Source: an uncultured Bdellovibrionales bacterium (GTDB lineage: Bacteria; Bdellovibrionota; Bdellovibrionia; Bdellovibrionales; JAMPXM01). Taken from it: DNA of 45,662 nucleotides. Below are positions 8,051 to 16,027 of this stretch, piece by piece. A program made the translations under genes and the position numbers. The notes under the pieces were generated by a model, which had not been told where the DNA came from, made no database searches, and was given only the letters and a program-made list of their open reading frames with translations. How positions within the stretch are numbered: position 1 is the stretch's first letter; every line of letters begins with the position of its first letter. Where the stretch lies: positions 1 to 45,662 of the forward strand of contig CALBDW010000104.1 in the NCBI GenBank assembly GCA_937927435.1, in the 5' to 3' direction.

Positions 8051-9055
8051 TTATCCGCGGAAATCAAGGGAGGCGGCTTTGGTCAACCGGTCCCAAATGG
8101 CCCGCCATAGGCCATCGTCCGAGCTCGGTTCGCGGACATAGATAAGATCGGCGCCGCTTTCGGAGAGCCGTCTTAGTTCGGCGTACAGTTCCCGCGCGGC
8201 CTGAGCTGGTTCCTCATTTAAAACAAGTTCGTTGACTTTTGTGACTTTGATTCCCAGTTGGCTAGCGATTTCGTCGCGTGTTTTTTGCGATAAGCCGCCG
8301 GGTTCGTCTTTGCGGACGATCACGAGCGGGATATTCGGCATGTAGTGGTGCTTTAAATGGCCGGGTGACTCGGCGCTAGAGGCGTGCTCAATTGTCACAG
8401 GCTTCGACCATTTTTTGAGTGTTTCCGCCAGCATTTCCGCGGTGATTGCGCCCGGTCTCAAAATCCGGATTTTGCTTTCGTCCGCGTCGATGGAAATAAC
8501 CGTCGATTCAAGACCAACCTCGCACTCACCCCCATCGAGAATGAGCAGTTGGCTCCCCGGGAACTCGGCCCGTACGTGACCGGCGCGCGAGGGGCTGGTT
8601 CGTCCGAAGCGGTTGGCGCTTGGAGCCGCAAGCGGTGTTCCCACCATACGGATCAATTCGAGCGCGATCGGGTGTGACGGGTAGCGAATGGCCACCGTGT
8701 CCAAACCGGACGTGATCAGGGGGTTAACGGAATCCGCTTTTGGTAAGACGATCGTCAACGGGCCCGGCCAGAAAAAACGGGCGACAAAGTCGGCCAGGGG
8801 AGGCCATGTTTTCGCGACCTTTGCGGCTTCCTTGAAACTTGCGACGTGGACGATCAGCGGGTCGAAAAACGGGCGTTCCTTAAGCGCGAAGATTTTGCGC
8901 AAGCCCTTTTCGGACTCGATGCTCGCGGCGAGACCGTAGACCGTTTCGGTTGGTATGGCAACGACGTCACCGTTGAGCAGGCGGTCTTTAGCTTTTTTTA
9001 GTTCAGAAGTGTCCAGAAGCGTCACGCTTGTTAACAATACCCCGCGTAGCGCCAC
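8051..9055 (-). CDS. L-threonylcarbamoyladenylate synthase (Sua5/TsaC, two-domain)
   Basis: This enzyme makes threonylcarbamoyl-AMP from Thr, bicarbonate and ATP, the first step of t6A37 modification of ANN-decoding tRNAs. The N-terminal YrdC domain (about residues 15-205) contains PTETVYGLAA, KERPFFDPLIVH and APSANRFGRTSPS. The last 110 residues form the Sua5 C-terminal domain (HYMPNIPLVIV), so it is the long Sua5 form rather than short TsaC. The start is uncertain: the longest frame starts with GTG at 9055, and TTG and GTG codons at residues 7 and 11 are also possible. None has a convincing ribosome binding site. Confidence 0.88.
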   Translation of the reverse strand: MALRGVLLTSVTLLDTSELKKAKDRLLNGDVVAIPTETVYGLAASIESEKGLRKIFALKERPFFDPLIVHVASFKEAAKVAKTWPPLADFVARFFWPGPLTIVLPKADSVNPLITSGLDTVAIRYPSHPIALELIRMVGTPLAAPSANRFGRTSPSRAGHVRAEFPGSQLLILDGGECEVGLESTVISIDADESKIRILRPGAITAEMLAETLKKWSKPVTIEHASSAESPGHLKHHYMPNIPLVIVRKDEPGGLSQKTRDEIASQLGIKVTKVNELVLNEEPAQAARELYAELRRLSESGADLIYVREPSSDDGLWRAIWDRLTKAASLDFRG

Positions 9056-9159
9056 GGAAGCAAGAGGCCTAAACGGACATCTTCTACGAAAACAAAAGCT
9101 TTTTCACGAAATCGTCATGAGATTCGAAAAATTGATGGTTAGGTTCTGCAAAGCCTTGC

Positions 9160-9178
9160 TGAGACCGCGTGGGTCTCA
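9160..9178. promoter_or_regulatory. 7-bp inverted repeat upstream of DUF4142-like gene
   Basis: TGAGACC and GGTCTCA flank a 5-base spacer, 36 bases before the ATG at 9215, in the 159-bp divergent gap between the Sua5 and DUF4142-like genes. It could be an operator or an mRNA leader hairpin. No matching copy was noticed elsewhere in the window. Confidence 0.3.
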
Positions 9179-9214
9179 TGGGCTGGTGGTTACGTAACTC
9201 AAGGAGGATCCAAG

Positions 9215-9808
9215 ATGATCAAGCTTCTCGGTCTTTTGGCTTCAGTGGCGATAACGGTCTCCCAGGCGCAGGCGAGTCCGGAACAGGTGACCGGAGTCAA
9301 CGATCTCAATGCCCGCATTGAGATGTACCAGACGTCGATTGCGGACTCCCTGATTCCGTCGGAGTTCCGCGCTTTTGCTGAACTGAGCGCGATTTACCAA
9401 ACTCAGATGCAATACGCTCTGTTGGTTCTCGAACGCTCGAGCAACCAAACCGTCAGGCAGTATGCATATAACGTGTACCGGCAGTACTACTACGCCAATT
9501 ACGAGTTGACCTATATGGCCAGCTCGATGGGCATGCCGCTGGTCAACTTTCCCACCACGACCGAAGAGTTGGAGGGTTTGTGGAGCCAGGCGCAAAAATT
9601 CATTCAGCTTTCGATCCTGAGTGGTCGCCAGTTGGACGAGCGGTATATCGCGTTGCAAGTAGAGTCCCATCGCGGCGCTTTAAACACGATTGAGTCGCAT
9701 TTGGCCTCGACGACCAATGAATACGCCAAACGCTATCTCGAACAGGCGAAAGAGACGGTGGGTCAGTATTACGAAGAGGCCCAGAAGTTACAGGCGGGGT
9801 TGTACTAA
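9215..9808 (+). CDS. Secreted DUF4142-like (ferritin-like fold) protein
   Basis: A 197-residue protein with a signal peptide (MIKLLGLLASVAITVSQAQA) and a strong AAGGAGG box before the ATG. The mature part is all helical, with the DUF4142 spacing of repeated bundles: a Gln/Tyr-rich helix pair (YQTQMQYALLVLE, QYAYNVYRQYYY), then ANYELTYMASSMGMPL, and a second pair (QLDERYIALQVESHRGALN). The metal-ligand histidines of ferritins are mostly absent, and the function of the family is unknown. It is probably periplasmic. It ends 2 bases from the convergent hrpB stop. Confidence 0.6.
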   Translation: MIKLLGLLASVAITVSQAQASPEQVTGVNDLNARIEMYQTSIADSLIPSEFRAFAELSAIYQTQMQYALLVLERSSNQTVRQYAYNVYRQYYYANYELTYMASSMGMPLVNFPTTTEELEGLWSQAQKFIQLSILSGRQLDERYIALQVESHRGALNTIESHLASTTNEYAKRYLEQAKETVGQYYEEAQKLQAGLY

Positions 9809-9810
9809 GC

Positions 9811-12402
9811 TTAACGTCTTCGTCTCTTTGCTTCGGGCGTCGCCGTCAGGGGATCTTCCGGCCAAGAATGTTTCGGATAGCGCGCCCGAAGTTCTTTTCT
9901 CACCTCGGCGTAACCCGTGGTCCAAAAGCTCTTGAGATTGGCCGTCACCTGAACCGGACGGAAATTCGGTCCCAAAAGGTGTAGGACGACCGGTATTCTC
10001 CCGCCGCCAACTCGAGGGGATTCGCGCCAACCGAAGACTTCCTGAATGCGAACCTCGAGATAAGGCGCTTGTGACGGGGGATAATGAACGCGAATGCGGC
10101 TCCCGCTTGGGACTGTGATCCTGTCCGGTGCGAACTCATCCATGAAACGCGCGAATTCCGCGGGCAGATGTCGCGAGAAAATTTCGTCAAGAGGTTTCGC
10201 GAGAAGATCGTCCAGGCTCACTTCGCCGTAAGCGGCTTCTTCGAGAGAAGCTCGCTTGATCGCCTCAAAATCGATCTGGGCCACTTCCGGAACGTGTTCG
10301 TGGACAAACGCGAAACGTTCAAGCCACCGAGCTAGGTTTTCGCTGGGAGCGATGTGCGTGTCCCAATAACGTAGAGCGGCCTCAACGAGAAGAGGGAAAG
10401 ATTCGTCAGGATCCGGTCGGCCGATCTGTGGGTCATCGAGCGGAAGATCACGGAAAAAGAGCGCCTGCTGGCGTTGCACGCTGAGCGAAGCTTCATCGAA
10501 AAGCGTTTGCGCTTGCCGACTGATGGCCTCTGGAAAGAAGGTTTCGAGCCACATTCTTTCAATGGCGCTTGCTGTTGTGATGGTGGCGTCAGACTTAGCC
10601 CCACCGTTCCCGACGGGAGCGTCACTTTGCGAATCCAGCGCGACAAAATAAGCTGATCCCTCAACCACGGAGCGAGGGGAGAGGATAACGCCTTTTCCGC
10701 CCACGAGCCGTGCTTGCGGTTCGCGGGGCCTCCGCCGGCGGGCGACACGGTCCGGAAAAGCGAGAAGCGGGAGTAGGCGCGCGAGTTCGTCTTCATCAGA
10801 GGCCAAATCTCTTACATCGGCTGGCAAACTTGGAAGATCTTCGACTTTGAGGCTGCGGCCGATCTCGGTCAGTTGCCGCGCCACGCGCAGAACATTTTTC
10901 GCCGCCGATCGGTCGACGGCAGGGTGATTTGCGTCCTCGAGCAAATGCAGACGAATGAGCACGTCGGACTCATGATGGGCATGTTTTTTCAGGTCTGTCC
11001 CGCGTCTGACAATGTCTTTTTCCGATAAGAGCGCTGCCATGGTCGCGCCGAGTTCAAGTTTCCCGACGCGTGCCGCTTCGAGCACAAGGCGTGCGAGCCT
11101 CGGGCCCAAAGGGAGTTTGAGCGCTTCTTTGCCCAAGGCGGTCAACTGTCCTGTGGTGGAATCACGGAAACCGAGATCGGTTAGAGTATTAAGAGCCGAA
11201 GCGAGCGCCGCCGGTGGGGGCGCTTCCAGCCAAGAAAACGCGAAGGGGTCGCTCACGCCTTGTGAGAGCAGGAGGAGCAGGGGTTCCGCGAGATCCGTTC
11301 GTTTGAGTTCCGGTTGTTCAAACGGCGTCATCGACGCTTCATCGAGCTTTGTCCAAAGCCGGTGGCAATGTCCCGGCCCTTGGCGTCCGGCGCGTCCGGC
11401 TCTTTGGATCGCCGAAGCCAGGCTGATGCGGGATAGTTGTAGGCGCTCAAAACCCAAAGCGTTATCAAGGCGCATGACGCGCGCTAAACCGGAATCGATG
11501 ACCGTTCCGACGCCATCGATCGTAAGACTGGTTTCGGCGATGTTCGTGGCGAGTATGATCTTCTTTTGTCCCGGAAGTTTGCGGATGGCACGGTCTTGTT
11601 CTTCAAGGCTCAGGCTTCCGTGCAGTTCGTAGCACTCGAATCCCGCCTGCTCAGCCTTTGATTGAATCCTTTCGTGGACCCCTCGTATTTCCCTCGTGCC
11701 GGGGAGGAAAACGAGAACATCACCTTCTCGGGCTTCGCGATCGAACATCACATCGATCGCAATCTCCGTGACTGCATCTAGAAAACGCGGGCCGGTCTCC
11801 AGCATGAGGGGTTTGCGCGAATAATGAATCGTCACGGGATGGGTGCGTCCCGGGACGGAAACGATCGGGCAATTCTTCAAAAATTGCGAGACCGATCGCG
11901 CGTCAAGAGTCGCCGACATCACGATGATGCGGAGATCGGGCCGGGCCAGTTCTTGAAGTTCGAAAAGAAGCGAAAGGGCGATATCTGTGTGTCGGCTTCG
12001 TTCGTGGAATTCGTCGAGGATAACGGCTCCTGTGTCACTCAATTCGGGATCGGATAGGAGCCGGCGCGCAAGAAGCCCTTCCGTAAGGATCTGCAGCCGG
12101 GTCGTCGGCTTGACCCGGTTTTCGAAACGAACCTGGTAACCGACTTCTTCCCCAACTTGCCAACCCCATTCTTCGGCGATCCGGTGCGCGGCGGATCGCG
12201 CGGCCAAGCGCCGCGGTTCGAGCATGAGAATTTTTTTATCCGGCGCGATCAGTCCTGAATTCAAAAGTAAAGGGGGAAACCGAGTGGTTTTTCCGGCACC
12301 TGGTTCCGCGATCAGAACGAGATTGGAATGAGCTTCGAGCGCCGTGCGGATTTCGGGCCAGCTTTGGTCTAACGGTAAGCTTTCGCGGGAAACGGATGTC
12401 AC
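9811..12402 (-). CDS. hrpB: ATP-dependent helicase HrpB
   Basis: A DEAH/RHA-family helicase of 863 residues from the GTG start at 12402. Walker A is AEPGAGKTT (residues 32-40), motif II is LDEFHERS, motif III is MSATLD, and motif VI is QRAGRAGRQGPG. The helicase core is followed by the HA2-like domain and the characteristic HrpB C-terminal domain (PPSQAPYLEVRIQEVFG, GYAEVRKELRARYPKHSWPEDP). Its role in bacteria is poorly defined and probably involves RNA. The open frame runs to 12546 but that part overlaps the region upstream of the divergent gene and lacks conservation; no good ribosome binding site is seen at either start, so the start is provisional. Confidence 0.9.
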   Translation of the reverse strand: MTSVSRESLPLDQSWPEIRTALEAHSNLVLIAEPGAGKTTRFPPLLLNSGLIAPDKKILMLEPRRLAARSAAHRIAEEWGWQVGEEVGYQVRFENRVKPTTRLQILTEGLLARRLLSDPELSDTGAVILDEFHERSRHTDIALSLLFELQELARPDLRIIVMSATLDARSVSQFLKNCPIVSVPGRTHPVTIHYSRKPLMLETGPRFLDAVTEIAIDVMFDREAREGDVLVFLPGTREIRGVHERIQSKAEQAGFECYELHGSLSLEEQDRAIRKLPGQKKIILATNIAETSLTIDGVGTVIDSGLARVMRLDNALGFERLQLSRISLASAIQRAGRAGRQGPGHCHRLWTKLDEASMTPFEQPELKRTDLAEPLLLLLSQGVSDPFAFSWLEAPPPAALASALNTLTDLGFRDSTTGQLTALGKEALKLPLGPRLARLVLEAARVGKLELGATMAALLSEKDIVRRGTDLKKHAHHESDVLIRLHLLEDANHPAVDRSAAKNVLRVARQLTEIGRSLKVEDLPSLPADVRDLASDEDELARLLPLLAFPDRVARRRRPREPQARLVGGKGVILSPRSVVEGSAYFVALDSQSDAPVGNGGAKSDATITTASAIERMWLETFFPEAISRQAQTLFDEASLSVQRQQALFFRDLPLDDPQIGRPDPDESFPLLVEAALRYWDTHIAPSENLARWLERFAFVHEHVPEVAQIDFEAIKRASLEEAAYGEVSLDDLLAKPLDEIFSRHLPAEFARFMDEFAPDRITVPSGSRIRVHYPPSQAPYLEVRIQEVFGWRESPRVGGGRIPVVLHLLGPNFRPVQVTANLKSFWTTGYAEVRKELRARYPKHSWPEDPLTATPEAKRRRR

Positions 12403-12532
12403 ATGGGAAGAATAGGGAGATGTTGAATAAGTCGACAACTGTTTAATGTGACGCCTTTTGTCTGATGTTCGCACAGTGAAATGTTTCTTACGTCCGATCC
12501 GATCGGCCCGTAACTTGCTCTTTCGTGTTCGC

Positions 12533-13228
12533 GTGTCGATTTGCAAGATTGCAATTATCGCGTCTCCAGGTCCTGAACTCGCGTCGATGGTTCAAATGTT
12601 GGCGAATCCAGTGCGCTTTCTTGTGAGGGAGTTCCGCTCCCTCGAAGACGTGAGGGCCGGGTTAGGGGCGTATCCGTTTGACGTCTTGGTTTTGCGTTTC
12701 CCGGTGTTCGAGGCGCCTCAGGTTTCATCGCTCTTAAAATTGCGTCAAATTTTCCCATCGGCCGCGATCGTTTCAGTTTGCCCGCAGATAAATCCGAGCG
12801 CGCGTTATCAAATTCGGGATTTGATCCGCCACAAGCTCCTTCAGGAAGGGAGCGAGCTTCACGATCTGCCGCGTGTTATTGAAAAATTCGCGCGCGGTGA
12901 GAGCGCGGCGACGAGGATGCATCCACGGGTTAGAAGAGACGGGGATTGTGAACTGGTGGATCCGGCTTCAGGGATGAGGCTCCGGGGACGATTCGTCGAT
13001 TTTGCGCAAATGGGGGCGCGAGTGGCCGTGCATTCGGGGAGGATGATCCGAAGGAACGCGCGCCTGGAGCTGCATTACTGGTCCGCCGTGGAACTCGGCC
13101 GTCTGCAGAAGATTGAATCCAAGGTCGTTTGGACGGAAGATTGCCGAAACGGACTCGGCGGTTGGATTGAAACGATTTTACACGGACCGATGCAAGAGGT
13201 AGGGCTGCGTTTTATCGCAGCCCTCTAA
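12533..13228 (+). CDS. PilZ-like domain protein with receiver-like N-terminus
   Basis: The 231-residue reading starts at a GTG at 12533 (VSICKIAIIASPG). The frame is open from an ATG at 12458, but the extra 25 Arg-rich residues look untranslated. The N-terminal 110 residues alternate strands and helices like a response-regulator receiver (KIAIIASPGPELASMV, DVLVLRFPVFEAP, IVSVCPQINP) but lack the usual acidic pocket. The C-terminal 100 residues look like PilZ (PRVRRDGDCEL, FVDFAQMGARV), although the c-di-GMP motifs RxxxR and D/NxSxxG are imperfect (DFAQMG). It may be a degenerate c-di-GMP effector. The last codons form a 9-bp hairpin. Confidence 0.5.
   Translation: MSICKIAIIASPGPELASMVQMLANPVRFLVREFRSLEDVRAGLGAYPFDVLVLRFPVFEAPQVSSLLKLRQIFPSAAIVSVCPQINPSARYQIRDLIRHKLLQEGSELHDLPRVIEKFARGESAATRMHPRVRRDGDCELVDPASGMRLRGRFVDFAQMGARVAVHSGRMIRRNARLELHYWSAVELGRLQKIESKVVWTEDCRNGLGGWIETILHGPMQEVGLRFIAAL
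13201..13224. terminator. Hairpin at convergent 3' ends
   Basis: AGGGCTGCG and CGCAGCCCT form a 9-bp stem around TTTTAT, inside the last codons of the PilZ-like gene and 15 bases from the stop of the convergent secreted-protein gene. There is no T-tract after it on either strand, so it is a weak candidate for a bidirectional terminator. Confidence 0.4.
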
Positions 13229-13239
13229 AGACCATCTCA

Positions 13240-13794
13240 TCAACGAATATTGTGATGAAGGCTTGAATAAGTCAGCCGCATGTCGATTAAGGCCTGACGA
13301 GCATCGGCTTGGGCCTTATCCCAATTGCTTTGCGATGCTGAGGCTGCGGCGCGGGTTGCCTCTTTCAAACGTTGCAACTGCGGTTCAAGAGACGCGATCG
13401 CTTTTTGGGCGTATTCTTGCGCTTCCGGTTTGGTGTTCTCGGTCACCGTTTTCCAGTTCCGAATGGCCGTTTCCGCAAAGCGGATGTTTTCTTCCAGTTC
13501 GCGAATAAAGTTCGATTTCCATGAGTACGGATAGGGGAGATCGACATTACCCGGAACAATAATCGGGGCGGCTGCCCACTTTTCGTAGACAGGGTTAGGC
13601 AGGCCGAAGGTTCCGTTATTAAAAGGAATACCATTTTTCATGTCGATCGGCGAGCTGCCGCTGTAACGGGTGGCCGGTTCAAGAGCTTTCGGTTCAAGGT
13701 CGACGCCGTGAGCGCCACCGGTTGCAAAAACTGATTGTGACGTGAAGAATGCGGCGAACGAAACGGTAATGAGAGAAAGTTTGCCGATCAGCAT
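13240..13794 (-). CDS. Secreted protein of unknown function
   Basis: A 184-residue protein with a signal peptide (MLIGKLSLITVSFAAFFTSQ, cleavage after VFA). The middle is Pro-, Gly- and Asn-rich (NGTFGLPNPVYEKW). The C-terminal 90 residues are a likely coiled-coil or helical bundle (FIRELEENIRFAETAIRNW, then Ala/Gln-rich heptads). GAGGAG precedes the ATG at a slightly long spacing. I do not recognise a family. It lies downstream of phoU on the same strand with a 95-base gap, so co-transcription is possible but not evident. Confidence 0.65.
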   Translation of the reverse strand: MLIGKLSLITVSFAAFFTSQSVFATGGAHGVDLEPKALEPATRYSGSSPIDMKNGIPFNNGTFGLPNPVYEKWAAAPIIVPGNVDLPYPYSWKSNFIRELEENIRFAETAIRNWKTVTENTKPEAQEYAQKAIASLEPQLQRLKEATRAAASASQSNWDKAQADARQALIDMRLTYSSLHHNIR

Positions 13795-13889
13795 GATGAC
13801 GAAATCTCCTCAAAAATGGGCCTTGTAAACTCGAGGACCATTTTGCGCGATTTCAGGTTTTGAAAACAACTCAACTTGCGCTGCGTTAA

Positions 13890-14564
13890 TTACCCAACGG
13901 ATTTATGGGCGCCGTGGCGGATGTCGACACCCGATGCGACGAAGATCACTTCTTCAGCGATATTGGTTGCGTGATCCGCGATTCGTTCTAGGTTTCGTGA
14001 AATGAGAAGAAGATCCATTGCGCGATCAACGTTTTTCGGATCCTGCTTCATGATTCCGATCAATTCGTCGAAGATGCTGTGTTTATAGGCATCGACGATG
14101 TCGTCGTTGAGCAAGACCGCGTTTGCGAGTTCTTGGTCTTGCCGGAAGAAGGCATCGAGCGCCTCGCGGGTCATTTTGCGGACCTCTTCACCCATTTTCG
14201 GAAGGTCGATCAAAGACTGGAGGGGAATCTCTCCGACGTAGTGACGACCGTAATGAGCGATATTTAGGGCTTGGTCGCCCATCCGTTCCAGATCGGCATT
14301 GATCTTGATGCAGCTGAGGACCAAACGAAGGTCGGACGCCATGGGGGCCTGGCGGGCCAGCACCTTTAGACAGGCTTCATCGATATCGAGGTGAAACTGG
14401 TTCACCCGCGCTTCAAGTTCCTTCACTTGCTTGAGAGCGTCCGGGTTCTTCTCGATCAGGCCGTTCAGGGCGCATTCGATCGCTTTTTCGACCGTCGCCC
14501 CCATGTCGAGGATCATTTGGCGAAGGGAGCCGAATTGCTGATCGAAATAACGAGCTTTTGTCAT
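13890..14564 (-). CDS. phoU: Phosphate signaling complex protein PhoU
   Basis: A 224-residue protein (usual PhoU length 220-240) made of two similar three-helix bundles. Typical motifs are VEKAIECALNGL, the first-repeat metal-cluster region VLSCIKINADLERMGDQALNIA and the second-repeat copy LLLISRNLERIADHATNIAEEVIF. PhoU damps the PhoR-PhoB response by linking it to the Pst phosphate transporter. GGAGGT precedes the ATG. No pst or phoBR gene is next to it here, so it is a stand-alone copy in this window. Confidence 0.95.
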   Translation of the reverse strand: MTKARYFDQQFGSLRQMILDMGATVEKAIECALNGLIEKNPDALKQVKELEARVNQFHLDIDEACLKVLARQAPMASDLRLVLSCIKINADLERMGDQALNIAHYGRHYVGEIPLQSLIDLPKMGEEVRKMTREALDAFFRQDQELANAVLLNDDIVDAYKHSIFDELIGIMKQDPKNVDRAMDLLLISRNLERIADHATNIAEEVIFVASGVDIRHGAHKSVG

Positions 14565-14738
14565 TGGACCTCCCTGCGGCGCTCAGTTGTCACCAGTACG
14601 ACGCCGTCATGAGGCGCCAAGACTAGTCGCTGCTGCTCTAAATATTAGCAGTGGAGTTGATCCGTAGGAAGCCCATTTTGCGTGGGGCGGATCACGACAG
14701 TTTTCCGTAGGGATTCGATGGGATGAATGGAATTCGAT

Positions 14739-14759
14739 GGGGGCGCGCCGGGCGCCCCC
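14739..14759. repeat. GC-rich hairpin downstream of gcdH-like gene
   Basis: GGGGGCG and CGCCCCC form a 7-bp all-GC stem with a 7-base loop, 18 bases past the stop of the minus-strand acyl-CoA dehydrogenase. It lacks a T-tract. Together with a duplicated ATTCGATGGG beside it, it is the only structure I see in the 212-base gap 14565-14776. Confidence 0.4.
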
Positions 14760-14776
14760 GTTGAAACGGTCGATGC

Positions 14777-15946
14777 TTAGCGGAAGGCCGGGGTACCGGT
14801 GATCGCTTGACCGATGACGAGCCGGTGAATGTCTTCGGTTCCTTCGTAGGTATTGACCGTTTCTAGGTTCAGCATGTGCCGGATAACGGGGTATTCGTCG
14901 ATGATGCCGTTGGCGCCCAACATATCGCGAGCGTCGCGGGCGATGTCGAGAGCGATGCGGCAGTTATTCATCTTGATGAGAGAAACGTGGTGCGGCTCGA
15001 GTTTTCCGGCTTCTTTCAGGCGGCCGGCTTGAATGACCAGGAGCTTACCTTTGGTGATTTCCTGGACCATTTTCACCAGCTTGGCCTGTGCCAACTGATA
15101 GTGGGCGAGCGGCTTCCCGTTAAAAAGGGTCCGTTCTTTCGCGTAGTTGAGTGCGGTGTGGTAGCACGCGTTGGCGGCTCCGAGAACTCCCCAAGCGATT
15201 CCGTAGCGGGCCTGGGTGAGGCAGCTCAGCGGCGCTCGAAGGCCGATCGCTTTCGGCAGGATGTGGGTTTCCGGGACGAAGCAGTCTTGGAGGTGGAGTT
15301 CGGAGGTGACGCTCACGCGGAGCGAGAACTTGCCCTTCATCGTGCTCGTCGAGAAACCTTCCATGCCTTTTTCGACGATGAAGCCCCGAACCTCGCCGTC
15401 GAGTTTAGCCCAAACGATGGCGATGTCGGCGATACAGCCGTTGGTGATCCACATTTTATTGCCGTTCAGCTTATACCCGCCCGGAACTTTGACCGCGGTG
15501 GTGAGCATGCCGCCCGGGTTTGAGCCGGCATCCGGTTCGGTCAAGCCGAAGCATCCGATCAGTTCGCCGCGGGCCAGCTTAGGAAGGTACTTCTCTTTCT
15601 GCTCCTCGGATCCGTACGTGTAGATGGGATACATCACAAGTGCGCCTTGCACCGAGCAGAACGAGCGGATGCCCGAGTCGCCACGCTCCAATTCCATCAT
15701 GGTTAGGCCGTAAGCGACGTGTCCAAGGCCCGCGCAGCCATAGCCCTGAATCGTCGACCCAAGCAGCCCCATTTCGGCGAACCGGGGGATGAGATGTTTC
15801 GGGAAGGTTTCCGTGCGATGCGCGTCTTGTAGAACCGGGATAACTTCCCGGTCGACGAATTCGCGCACGGAGTCGCGAACCATGATTTCCTCTTCGGTCA
15901 GAAGATTGTCTTCCAGCAGATAGTTCAAAGACTCATAGGACTGCAT
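14777..15946 (-). CDS. gcdH: Acyl-CoA dehydrogenase, glutaryl-CoA dehydrogenase type
   Basis: A 389-residue flavoenzyme from the ATG at 15946 (MQSYESL), with GGGGA just upstream; the frame extends to 16039 without support. It matches glutaryl-CoA dehydrogenase better than other acyl-CoA dehydrogenases: ERGDSGIRSFCSVQG carries the Arg that binds the distal carboxylate, FGLTEPDAGSNP and WITNG contact FAD, and the C-terminal NTYEGTEDIHRLVIGQAITG holds the catalytic Glu. The enzyme would oxidise and decarboxylate glutaryl-CoA to crotonyl-CoA in Lys/Trp degradation. It is divergent from the E1 gene. An exact substrate other than glutaryl-CoA cannot be excluded. Confidence 0.85.
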   Translation of the reverse strand: MQSYESLNYLLEDNLLTEEEIMVRDSVREFVDREVIPVLQDAHRTETFPKHLIPRFAEMGLLGSTIQGYGCAGLGHVAYGLTMMELERGDSGIRSFCSVQGALVMYPIYTYGSEEQKEKYLPKLARGELIGCFGLTEPDAGSNPGGMLTTAVKVPGGYKLNGNKMWITNGCIADIAIVWAKLDGEVRGFIVEKGMEGFSTSTMKGKFSLRVSVTSELHLQDCFVPETHILPKAIGLRAPLSCLTQARYGIAWGVLGAANACYHTALNYAKERTLFNGKPLAHYQLAQAKLVKMVQEITKGKLLVIQAGRLKEAGKLEPHHVSLIKMNNCRIALDIARDARDMLGANGIIDEYPVIRHMLNLETVNTYEGTEDIHRLVIGQAITGTPAFR

Positions 15947-16027
15947 GCGTTCCCCTGTCCGAGCCCGGGTTTTCGGGTTTTTGGGCTCCATTGGTTTTCG
16001 GTTCCTAGTAGGCCTACCAAAAGCCGG

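Noticed and set aside
7300..13824. A 13-base string CAAAAATGGGCCT found upstream of tolC (near 7300) and of the 13240 secreted gene (near 13813)
   Set aside because: Positions relative to the start codons differ by about 100 bases and flanks do not match, so it is probably chance.
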